Positions 33,490 through 43,447 of a DNA stretch of 64,000 nt are shown piece after piece. The DNA lies in contig CBFFRP010000423.1 of assembly GCA_965644295.1 (NCBI GenBank), positions 326,272-390,271 of the forward strand, written 5' to 3'. The notes beneath the pieces were generated by a model. The model worked only from the letters and a program-made list of their open reading frames with translations. It was not told where the DNA came from and made no database searches. Position 1 is the first letter of the stretch, and each line of letters opens with the position of its first letter. Both the position numbers and the translations under genes were made by a program. This DNA comes from Paraphysomonas bandaiensis. Lineage: Eukaryota; Chrysophyceae.

Positions 33490-33688
33490 AAAAGAACGGA
33501 AGTGGTTGCACCTTGGTGCTTGCGGCGACGCACAAGCAGCTTTCGTAGCGTTAAATAGTAGGATAAAAGAGTTTGTATTGATTAGTTACGGGTAGTGGTC
33601 TAACTAGTATGACTAGCATTCTTCTAGCCACTAATTGATGCAAGGTCTCAACGCCTATTGCTAAATAATCAGACATTCACTACTATCT
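33490..33688 (-). repeat. Terminal repeat T1, long form
   Basis: CGGAAGTGGTTGCACCTTGG ... CGTAGCGTTAAATAGTAGGAT ... ACTAGTATGACTAGCATTC ... GACATTCACTAC. Same order as 20955-21151 and 42770-42935. It forms the right end beyond the Pro-rich ORF. Confidence 0.8.
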
Positions 33689-33913
33689 AAGAGATATATA
33701 ATAGCTGAAATTTCATTCTAGCTTCATGAAATAGGCAGTTAACAGTTGACAGTAGTCATTTTCTATATAGTAACGCAAAATTTCAGTGACATGCATTTGT
33801 CCAGCAGGTAGCTGACACAATATCCTCTATTTCATTATTCTGTTGACTACAAATAATACACTATGAAAGTCAATACTGTAGAGAAAAGCATACAGAACTA
33901 CCACTGCAACATA

Positions 33914-36900
33914 TTACTTCCAAGTTGGGCGCCTTTCATTCGGAACACCTTTGAACGGCTGCGGAGGTGGGACAGGAACGTTTGATAGAGGTTTTAAGTT
34001 AGGGGTATGTGGCACAGTGGCGGGGGGTGCGGGAAAACTGGGTGGAGGACGAAAGAGTGGTGGTGGTGCTATATATGTGCTAGGAAAACGGTCGTGGCAT
34101 ACTTTTTGCGCTTTGAGTTCACCTCCTGGGCCGTAACTAACCGACGAGCTCATTGCCCGTTTCGTACCCGACAAATTAGTGGGCGGAGGACCAGGAGGAA
34201 GTGGAGGAACAGCCGGAGACGGAGGTGCTGAAAGACCAGGACAAACACCGGAAAATTTCGTGTCTGAGGGTATCATCAAGTCTACACCCACACATGACGT
34301 GACAGCAAGATTGATCATCCAATCAAGCAGCATGTGAGATATTTTAACACGGCGTGTTCTGACATGGGGACACAAGGACTTGAACCAGTGGGAAAAACTA
34401 CTATCCCCAAGAGGTATACACTGGGAGGGACTCTCAGTAGTTAAAGCAAGCGGGCTATGAGAGTTGGTCATGTTGGAGCTGTAAATACGCACCCCACGCT
34501 CAAGCAGAACAATAAGATGCCGTAGCGTCCCCAAAACTAGAGTATGAACCATATCAGATTCTAGCGGCTCTGAAGAATGAGAGGTAACTACATCCGTGAA
34601 CTTTTTGTAGGAAGAAAGATACGACCTCAAATAACGAGACATTATTTTTTTCGGATCACCATATGTATTAGCTCGAAGCAGCCGCGAAAGTAGTGAGAAC
34701 GTAATAGTTCCCGATTCAGCTAAGGTTAATACAACATATACGAAGGACCGAAGTCCACAGACTGCTGCCCCTAGAAGTTTACGGTGGCATAAACACTTAC
34801 ATATTACATCAGCTTGGACGTCTGATGTCTGTAAGCATAGGTTTTGAGCCTCCAGTAAAAGTTGGGAGGAGTTCTCAATATGCAACCATAGTTGTTGTGA
34901 GATAGTCATTAAGAGTTCGTCTCGCTTACTTGAAAGCTCGCTGACTATAGTGTCGTAGTAAATTGAAGGCAGCCTGACAGACATCGCAAATAACTGTCCG
35001 GCTACATAGGGGTTACTGGAGTACTGAATGAGAAGTCCTGGAACTAAAGAACTTACCACTTTGGCACCATAGGTTAAGATACTAGTCATCTCACTCGCGT
35101 GCATGTCACTAAAATCATTTCCACTACTATCAGATCTAGAGCAATACAATAAACAGTCCAAAATTTGCTCCGTACATTGCAGAGCTATAATTACAAGCCC
35201 CTCTGGCTGACTTTTTCCAAGAATCCCAACCATAACATCAACAACGCCACACACTATTAGCGCCAAAGTGATACGGCTAGAACCCATGGAGTCCCTAAGA
35301 AACACCAGAACTCGACAGAGAGTAATGTCACCACAATATTCCTCCCTGGAATTAGAAGTGCTCTCGCATTGCTCCAACAACGTACAACTTTTTATCAACG
35401 ACAACACACACTTGCTAAATGAAACAGTCACTTCCTTGCCAACGTCACAACATAAATGATAAAGCCTCAGGGCAATATCAAAGCATTTTCTAGATTGGGA
35501 TATAAGCAAACGCTTGATAAGAATATAAAAATCCGAAAAAGTATAATCTTGGCTTGATAACCAGACTTTAATCTCACCCCATTTTTCCTCCCTAGTTTTC
35601 CCCTCATACGTTTCACGCGATGACTCAAATACTGGTGTTACATCCACAAAATTGTGACTGTATAAGCCACAGTCTAATATCATCAATTTTTCACACATAC
35701 TACAAAAAAGAGTAGCACATGACCCTCGAGTAAATTGATCTACGAGTGCGAGTTGGGTAATATAGGGTAGGATGTCCTGAGCTGGACTTTCACACCACCC
35801 GATCAGACAATCGAATATACTCGAACACAGAGCCATACACATTTCAACATTATGAGAGATTCGACTCACTGGTGCCCCTCCTGAGGAAAGAAGGGTACTC
35901 AAGAGGGCGTGTGTACCGATACACATATCACTGATGGAGTGCATGGAGTAAGCCTTACATCCCCGTCGCATCAATGTCTCAATTTCCCACTTGACCTCTT
36001 TAAGAATTAGACAAAGTAGTTGCACACACGACGATATTATTACTAACTTGCCACCCACTTTACCATTGACACTGCCATTACTTATCTTCATTGGTTTCAG
36101 GTATTGCAACACACCACTATTGTGAGCACAAGAGACACAATCGTCGCGATATATTTCATAGGATAGTCCTCCGCATAGCCGAGCAACGGTTTCCAATAAT
36201 GCAGGTAGCATATTTACTTTGAGAGGCCAATATCCTCTCTCTTTACACAGCCCAGCATTCAGGATAGCTACAAAACTACTTGTAAGTGTGGAAACACTAA
36301 TTTCACCACGGATACAGCGAAGAGTGGATAAAACTTCTTCCTGGTGCTTGAGCTGAGACGTGAAGCTGTTATTCATTGAGGTTTTTAGATTTCCAGCATA
36401 TGGGCTACAAGGACTAAATTTCCTTAAGAATAACTGCATAAGTTCCACAGTATTACGTCTTATGAAGAAACTATTCGAGCACAAAAGACGACAAAAGAGC
36501 TTTGAAACGAAATCAACCTGCCATGACTCCGTGCTATCGACCTCTGCAATAAGCGCATTGACAACTTGCGTACTCGAGAATGCCAGAGCAACCCCAGCTA
36601 GATCTGCACCTGAATCCGATACCATTCTCCAAAGTGTGCACATGACTTCCGAACTATCATTAATACTGGTGCTGCTTCGCAACCTGTTAACCCAAGCAAC
36701 TGTTGCTCCCGCTGTTCCGATGCCCCATAATACTGTGATAACATCGCGGCATACATCGCTAAGTATAGATTCGCAATTGCATGTGCTTCCTCCTCCAGTT
36801 GCTACGTGATCAACGCTCACGATAGGCGGGAATTTTAACCAGGAAAAAAGCATCTGGAACACGATATCTACTGAGGCAAAGTCTTTTACAAATACATGGA

Positions 36901-38751
36901 TGCCATTCTCTATATTGAGTACACTCAAGAGAAGATGGTTGATGAAAATCATGGCATCTTTTGTGGAAGAGTACAGCTCTCCGAAGTCCCACGTAGTATC
37001 TGATATGAACAGCACTTCATGCAAAACAAGAACAAAATGTACAGAAACTACTATATTTCTTGTGATGGGGGTGCCCATTAGAAAAGATATAATCATTTCA
37101 TCTCTACAAAATTCCGATGCCAGCAATTGAGTAACATAACCAGATAAGGCCTTCAACGAGGAACAGAGAACTTCCAACGTCGTCTTTACTTCTATCCTTA
37201 ACGGAATATCATCACTGTCAGTGTTTTTGAATTGCTCGTATGGAGAAAATGCACCAATATTTTCTGCATGCGTTACCAGTCTGGGCAGGAGTTTCGATGT
37301 TATCCGGTCAGAGGTACTCGATAACTCGTGTAACGAATAAGCGAGGCTGGAGGCACATATGGTCGTATATAAATGTTCCGAAATCGCAATCAGATTTGGT
37401 TTCTGCTTCATATCGGTGTCCCTATAGGCATTCATACTAATTAGGGTATCTACAAGCACGCCGCATGCTGTCATACGGTGCTGTCCGTTCTCTGCTCCAT
37501 TCTTCACAGGATAGACCACAGTTTCGGTGCATAGTGCAAGAGCGGCATTAAAGTTACTGCAAACATTCTCTAAAAGAACTCTAGTAAGGCCCGCAGAAAT
37601 ACTCCAGCGCTCCGATTTGCAGAGTTTGTGTATCTGTCCCACTACCATTTCCATCCCACCAGTATCCAGGAAATACTCAAGAATGTGTCCAGACCCCTAT
37701 TCGTGAATATAAGAACCGTACATAAGAACGAAATGTACAATACCGCACCATGATGAGGCGGAGAAATTGAAAATAATCTGAGATCTTCTGTTTTTCATTC
37801 GTATGTTCTGCTTCCAACTTTTGTAGACAATCTGTCGCCGCAGTGCATAGTGCCAAGCACGTATCGGGATGCACAACCTCGGATAGTACAGCATTCGCTT
37901 CTCCAGCTTCACATCTCTGCACAAGAAATGTAACAAGAAATATAAGGCAAATCGAGAGCCATATGAATGTAATGGTACTGTACCTGCAAGCATTGCCGGA
38001 GCGCCTCGACCACATCGTGGGAAACCTGACCAGACTTAACGGACTCTGCCTTAAGATTTAGTCTAGCAGCAGCAGATGCCGATACTAATCTATTAGGAGA
38101 CCAGGAACAGATGTAGTTTCGCACATCATAGAAAAGGTTTTTCTTAATAGACGTGTGAGAACTAGTCGATTCCGTCCACCATGGTGAAAGACATGAGTCG
38201 ATCGTGGGATACACATAGGGGTCGTCAATAACCCTCGTGTGGTGCAAACTTCTTGTTGACAATGCCCCAGCCTTCGTATACAGGCCTTCGAGACACGTTC
38301 GGGGAGAGCGGTGCAATAACGACGAAATATCGTCGGAGACTGTGTCGTCGTCAACACCCTGGCCATGTACTGCAACAGAGAGTACATCAAAGGAACCGCT
38401 GAATGCTATGTAGTTTACAGGGTGAAGTTCGATTCCAGAAATTACAGGCACCCATTCTACACCACCCGATACATACTCCAAATCAATTGCAGGTATAAAT
38501 TTCATTTTCTGTGGAGAAAACACATACATCTTGCACGAGAAGTGGCCCGTGTTTCTACTGGGCCAAGTTCTGCCTCTAATATTCATTTCTGGACGAAACA
38601 CATCGTGCGGAATGATATGAATCCCTTTTAACACAGCGGCATTCGCGAGTTGGATAATATAAACCTGATCCGTGTGTGTTGCTGTCACATGACCACAAAA
38701 CACTGTGCTCTCCTGTATGCGACGGAATGCACCGCCTGATTGATGATGCAT
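33914..38751 (-). CDS. Virilizer-like protein (VIRMA/KIAA1429), m6A writer subunit
   Basis: Three exons: 38751-37984, 37916-37749 and 37696-33914; introns 67 and 52 nt; 1572 residues. The first 120 residues match the Virilizer N-terminal domain in order: FCGHV, strands VYIIQLANAAVLKGIHIIPHDV, a GRTWPSRNTGHFSCKMYVF segment, then VLSVAVHGQ. The rest is a long alpha-helical repeat scaffold of about 1250 residues with no enzyme motif. The C-terminus is Pro-rich (SAPPSPAVPPLPPGPPP, PVPPPQPF) and basic. In animals and plants Virilizer scaffolds the METTL3/METTL14-WTAP complex and directs N6-adenosine methylation of mRNA. The N-terminal match is by eye and the scaffold is poorly conserved, so the family call is good but not certain. 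Head-to-head with the methyltransferase at 39109. Confidence 0.65.
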
Positions 38752-39108
38752 CACTCTCACAATTTTAGTTTAATAAAGGGTGGATAGTGCTACTGCAAGA
38801 ACATGACTAAAACAGAACATTGTTGTGATAAGTGAGTGCTGTCTCTCCTGCTGCTGCACTTGTACCTTCCAGTGTATGTGTACCTATATATATATATATG
38901 TATGTGCTGTGTTTGACTGCATTACCCGACAGATATTCACACAGCAGTACATATTATACAGCACTATACGGCGGTATACCATAGAAGTGCAGTGAAGTCA
39001 GAGTCCCACGCACAGTGGTGACTATAGTCATGCTATCGTAGTCACTCACTCTTGCCCCGGACCTCACTATGAGAGGGAGTCGTGAATACGACGCGCTGAA
39101 TTCCACAT
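38752..39108. promoter_or_regulatory. Divergent promoter with TATACGG motif
   Basis: 357 bp. Contains a (TA)n tract near 38885-38900 and, near 38965, TATACGGCGGTATACC, an imperfect palindrome. Similar motifs occur in the spacers at 46600 (reverse) and 56876. Confidence 0.45.
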
Positions 39109-40098
39109 ATGGAAACCCCATCCATAAAAACTAATGAGGGATCGTGTGTCGTGTATAACACATGCAGTAAGTCTCCGAGCAATGTCTCTGGTGTGATATC
39201 TGAGGAAGAGCACCTCGCTGATCTATTCTTTACCCTAGCTAACTCCCCATATGTGGGTTATGAATTAAACGACAGTCTTGTACGTGTGCGCCAGAACATA
39301 AATGCGAACAATACTACAGGAGGAATAGTGTGGGAGAGTGCCTATCTGCTGGTAGATTATATAGCTCAGTTACCCCGTGTGGAGGGCAGAAGTGTCATAG
39401 ATCTTGGAGGTGGGGTAGGTTTTCTAGGATTAGTTCTGTCCAAACTGAAGTACAGTGTTACGATTACAGAGTTCGATGAGCGTTCACGATGTAGTAGTCC
39501 AGCGTCCGGTGTTTATGAACTGCTCGAAAAGAATGTCTTAGAATTTAATTCTGGATTAAATAATTTAAAAGAGGCTGTGCGTGTCTGCCGGCTTGACTGG
39601 ACTCGCTCTCGACAGGATATTACAGAGTGGGTAAATGCTGGAATATTTAGTCAGAATGAGCTGCAGAGTGGTTTCGAATTGGTTGTTGGTACAGATGTTT
39701 TGTTTAGTCCAGCACTAGTGCGGCCCCTTCTCTCTACTGCATCTCAACTTACACGAGAGGTATCGGGTGAATGCATGTTTTGCATGCAGATCAGATGTGA
39801 AGATAGCCATAAGTTGTTCTTAGAAGCAGCTCATGAGTACTTCGATTGTGTGCGTGATATTTCCGAGGAGGTGTACACCACTCCTGGTTGTGAGTGGGGC
39901 AAAGCGATGGAGTGCCTTGTCTTTAGAATGACAGGTGGGAAAATGAAATTGGTATTACAGTCAGAAGAAAATCATACTCTTAAGCCGAACACAAATAATA
40001 AAAGATCGCGGCTGTCGTCATGTACTGCAGCGGCTAGTGATTCAAGTAGCGGTATGAAAACGAAATTGAGAAAACATAAGAAGCATAAAATTTCTTAA
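39109..40098 (+). CDS. METTL21/Methyltransf_16-type protein methyltransferase
   Basis: 329 residues, one exon. SAM-binding motif I is VIDLGGGVGFLG (about 96-107), preceded by GGIVWESAYLLVDYI, the typical entry helix of this family (G-x-x-x-W-x-x-A). The acidic loop ITEFD follows, then VVGTDVLFSPALVRPLL near 193, the counterpart of the D-x-x-Y block; here the usual Tyr is Phe, as in some METTL22-like members. Family members methylate lysines of chaperones and translation factors. The C-terminus is a basic Lys/His-rich tail (KLRKHKKHKIS), a likely nuclear localisation signal. The neighbour on the other side of the shared promoter is the Virilizer-like gene, also methylation-related, which may be chance. 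Confidence 0.8.
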   Translation: METPSIKTNEGSCVVYNTCSKSPSNVSGVISEEEHLADLFFTLANSPYVGYELNDSLVRVRQNINANNTTGGIVWESAYLLVDYIAQLPRVEGRSVIDLGGGVGFLGLVLSKLKYSVTITEFDERSRCSSPASGVYELLEKNVLEFNSGLNNLKEAVRVCRLDWTRSRQDITEWVNAGIFSQNELQSGFELVVGTDVLFSPALVRPLLSTASQLTREVSGECMFCMQIRCEDSHKLFLEAAHEYFDCVRDISEEVYTTPGCEWGKAMECLVFRMTGGKMKLVLQSEENHTLKPNTNNKRSRLSSCTAAASDSSSGMKTKLRKHKKHKIS

Positions 40099-40405
40099 TA
40101 AGAGGTACTCTTTTATTTTCGTTAAGGGGTGTTAAAAAGATTTTGCAACGTATGTACTTTCATATGTGATTATAGTTTTTTTTGCCGTCACCCTTCAATT
40201 TGCAATACTTTTATTAAAAGGTCGATGTGTGTTGAGATGAACTTATGAGTGGGGGTGTCCGCCTAGCACTATGTGCTATATGTACTTAACAGTTTTTTTA
40301 GTAAAGTAGTAATAATTTTGTAGTAATGTGCTTATAAGTGTGAAAGTGCCAATGACTTCAACTGTACTAAATAATTGGACCTAGTCATTTCGGTGTAATT
40401 CCTAG

Positions 40406-41153
40406 CAGGGATAGGGAACAATATATTGCAATATTATTGTTAGATAGCGTTCCATCAATAGTATTGATGGATTTTTCAAACCGGTCCTACAATACAATTA
40501 CAATATATTGCAATATATTGTCAATGTATTGCGATATATTAGTTTGACTAATCAGTAGGTAAACACATCCGTAGATTTCATTTTTAGTATTAGTCATTAA
40601 GATCACATGACAACCAAACCAACTGCTGCTTATAGCTACTAAAAATCCACCTCGTCCTCATCCTCTGAGCCATCATCGGTGAGGTCAACATCACCATATT
40701 CATCCACAGAATTAATTGAAATATGTTAGTATCCGGCCATAACTGTCGAAGAGCTTTCTAAAACAACAGCATATTAAGTAGGATGGATACTTTTGCGCAA
40801 CACTGATATAATATGTTTAGCTGTGCTGAACAGACGTTCCCATGTATTGGAAGTACATACCAAGGCCAGGCAACCGTTAATGACTCGTGGATCTGTACGT
40901 TTCTTAATTTTTTGAGCTGACTGAAGATTATTATCTCGGTTATTTATATCCATTTTGCACCCTACAGTTGAGAATCTTCTCTTATATGACTATCATAATA
41001 TTGATTGCAATATATTGCAATAGTATTGTGAGCTCTTTTAGCAGAAACACTATTGATGGAATATTTGACCAGTCCACCAATCAATATATTTTACAATATA
41101 TTGCAATATATTGTACAATGTATTGCAATACAATATATTGTTCCCTATCCCTG
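40406..41153 (-). mobile_element. hAT element, 748 bp, with intact TIRs and 8-bp TSD
   Basis: TIRs CAGGGATAGGGAACAATATATTG (left) and its near-perfect inverse on the right. The exact octamer ATTCCTAG flanks both sides (40398-40405 and 41154-41161), diagnostic for hAT. On the minus strand, about 40760-40900, a remnant reads GCLALVCTSNTWERLFSTAKHIISVL, broken here as GCLALVCTSNTWERL and FSTAKHIISVLRKSI. This is the hAT dimerisation core (E-R-x-F-S-T-A). The rest of the transposase is deleted, so it is non-autonomous. The identical TSD implies a fairly recent insertion. Confidence 0.9.
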
Positions 41154-41161
41154 ATTCCTAG

Positions 41162-42123
41162 TCACACCGAACAGTGTAAAAACCTTTGTCCAGGTGTTAA
41201 AAATCTCGTCATTAAATATTTCATATTTTCAGTTTACAATGACTTAGTCGATTATGCACTTAGTCATCAATTAATTAATAAATGCAGATATAGTATATTT
41301 ATTACTTTGATTAGGTTTTTATACCAAAATCAGTGTGACCAGAGGTAAGACAACCTATTTGACCAGGTTGAATAATATTTTCCTAAATAATTATTATTAT
41401 AGTACTAAAGGAACACTATATATATAACCGCGTATATCGTATTCAATTATACTGTTTAAACTTCACTACTAAAATATTTCTAAATAGTGAGGTTTGAGTA
41501 CTGAATAATGACCATTATAATAAGATGAATTTCCTAGTCGCACCAGTATTACTTATTGTCATATTGTCATTGTAGTTATATTTAACCACCGGTAATAAGG
41601 AGGCAATATCGTACCGAGTTTTAAATAAGTATTGGACTAGGGGAGATACTCCTTATTCCTAGGTTATTATATTGTAGCTTATTCTCATAATGTTGAAAAC
41701 CGAATATATACATCTAGAATGTACAACTATTTGTATCTTGCTTCCTGTTTTAAATAGAAAATAGATTCCTCTCTCTGATTAACATCGAGAAAAGTATTCT
41801 TTCAAATATTGGTATCTAAACATCAGCTTTAGAGAATGTCAATTGCGCTAGATTAATTCAAATTTTAAAATTTACTACAACAACTATGTACCTAACACAG
41901 GAGTATACAGATGGAATATCAACAACGAGGTATTGAAATTCTTACATAAACGCGATGATGAATAATGTAAAAAATTGTAGTCGCATGAGGCTTCATGTCG
42001 TCGTTGGCATATCACATCGAATTTATGTACAACATCACGCTTTGTGTATGATATCCGGCACATAATCTTGATAAGCGTGACGTGACCAAACCTGAAAGGA
42101 CTTCAAAGCATACGCAGCAGTGT
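41162..42123. other. AT-rich spacer, nothing recognised
   Basis: No coding frame or repeat end. The sequence up to 42123 is very AT-rich. Confidence 0.45.
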
Positions 42124-42750
42124 GCAAGCAGAATATTGATATACCTGACATCTGCTGACTTTTGAGTCCTTAAGATGAATAGCCCAGATGTTTGACTTTA
42201 GCAGACAGCCGAATACCCTGGATGTCAGTTTATTCGTCAGAGCCCAAAGACAGCTACACAAGTGTCACTTATATTGGTGTCCCTTGTACCCAACAAGAAT
42301 TCGTTTCTGCTGTCTATGTTAGCGGCTCACGTTAGTTTCCCCGAGAAAGCCCTCCGGTACTTATCCCCAGAACACTAAAAGGTGCGAGTCCGACTTTGTT
42401 GAGGGCATAACACTGTAATAATAATTTATAATATATATATGTCACCTCAACAAAGTCGGACTCGCACCTTTTCGTGGTGTTCTGGGGGGTAAGTACCTGA
42501 GATATTTCTCCGGGAAACTAAGGTGAGCCGCAAACATAGACAGCCGATAATTTTCTGCCCATTCATATAGCCAAATGCTTGTGTGGTACAAGGGACACCA
42601 ATAAGTGTCACTTGTGTAGACGTCTTTGGGCCCTGACGAATAAACAGGCATCCGGGAATAGGCCCACCTCAAGGGCATTCGGGACAGGGCCCACCTGAAG
42701 GGTAACCGGGGTATTGGGTTGCCTGCTGAAGTCAAGCATCCGGGATGTTC
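42124..42750. mobile_element. Palindrome of two T2 blocks (foldback family)
   Basis: T2 in + orientation (42124-about 42407) and T2 in - orientation (about 42440-42750) face each other across a short AT-rich loop. The innermost 27 bp (AAGGTGCGAGTCCGACTTTG and neighbours) are exact inverted repeats. The left arm has more substitutions and one deletion. On the right the palindrome continues into T1 at 42770. The short open frame on the minus strand here has the same peptide (IPRLPFRWALSRMPVY) as at 53760-53830, a result of the repeat rather than a gene. Confidence 0.75.
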
Positions 42751-42769
42751 ACCATAAGAACGCAGAGCG

Positions 42770-42935
42770 GAAGTGGTCGCACCTTGGTGCTTCCGTAGCG
42801 TTAAGCAGTAGGATAAAAAAAGTGTGTACTGATTAGTTACAGGTAGAGGTCTAACTAGTTTGACTAGTATTCATCTAGCTACTAATTTGGTGCAGGTTTT
42901 TAACGCCTATTGCTAATAATAAGACTTTCAATATA
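42770..42935 (-). repeat. Terminal repeat T1, long form
   Basis: GCGGAAGTGGTCGCACCTTGG, CGTAGCGTTAAGCAGTAGGAT, ACTAGTTTGACTAGTATTC, AACGCCTATTGCTAATAATAAGAC. It lacks the GCAAGCAGC segment, probably a deletion. Confidence 0.75.
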
Positions 42936-42987
42936 ATATATATATGTCATTTTAATCCGTTAATATTTTGTGTTGAGTGTTGAGGAG

Positions 42988-43069
42988 CACGTTAAATGGT
43001 AGGACATCAGAGTTAATCACAGACACTTAAACGCCTATTGCTAATAATAAGACATTCACTACGACTAGG
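42988..43069 (-). repeat. Terminal repeat T1, short form
   Basis: CGTTAAATGGTAGGACATCAG, TTAATCACAGAC, AACGCCTATTGCTAATAATAAGAC, ending GACATTCACTACGACTAG. The last 18 bp are the exact reverse complement of 30793-30810, so these two copies share flanking bases beyond GTAGTG. Confidence 0.75.
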
Positions 43070-43447
43070 TTGAAAGATACATATATAGACTTTTATATCG
43101 ATTTCATCACATTTATAATATATAATAACTAAACGTGACGCAGTTATACGCTACAGCAATTGTCGTGAGGCTACATCATAACTCTTCATAGAATCCAATT
43201 ATACTACTTTATATGCTTCAATAGGAATTGATTAATATCACAAATAAGTTCATGGCTGCTCACTTTTGTCACCAAATCTGCCATTGTAAGCGTTAAAATG
43301 AATCTAAAAATAATAATACTAATGCAGACACTTCACCGTGTCGTACTCATTTGCGGGTCTCAATATACACTGATTCAATCGTAAAAATAACAACTGCAGT
43401 AATAATCATGCATCTGAAATAGAAAGGTCGAATATCTGAATTGGCAC

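Noticed and set aside
36360-36809. 149-codon ORF on the + strand
   Set aside because: Antisense shadow of the Virilizer-like exon.
42442-42735. 97-codon minus-strand ORF with similarity to 53760-54000
   Set aside because: Both are translations of the T2 repeat; one copy is inside a dead transposase, so this is repeat similarity and not a conserved protein.
42120-43070. CRISPR-like array or centromeric satellite
   Set aside because: The repeats are inverted and two-fold, not regularly spaced direct repeats, and the genome is eukaryotic.
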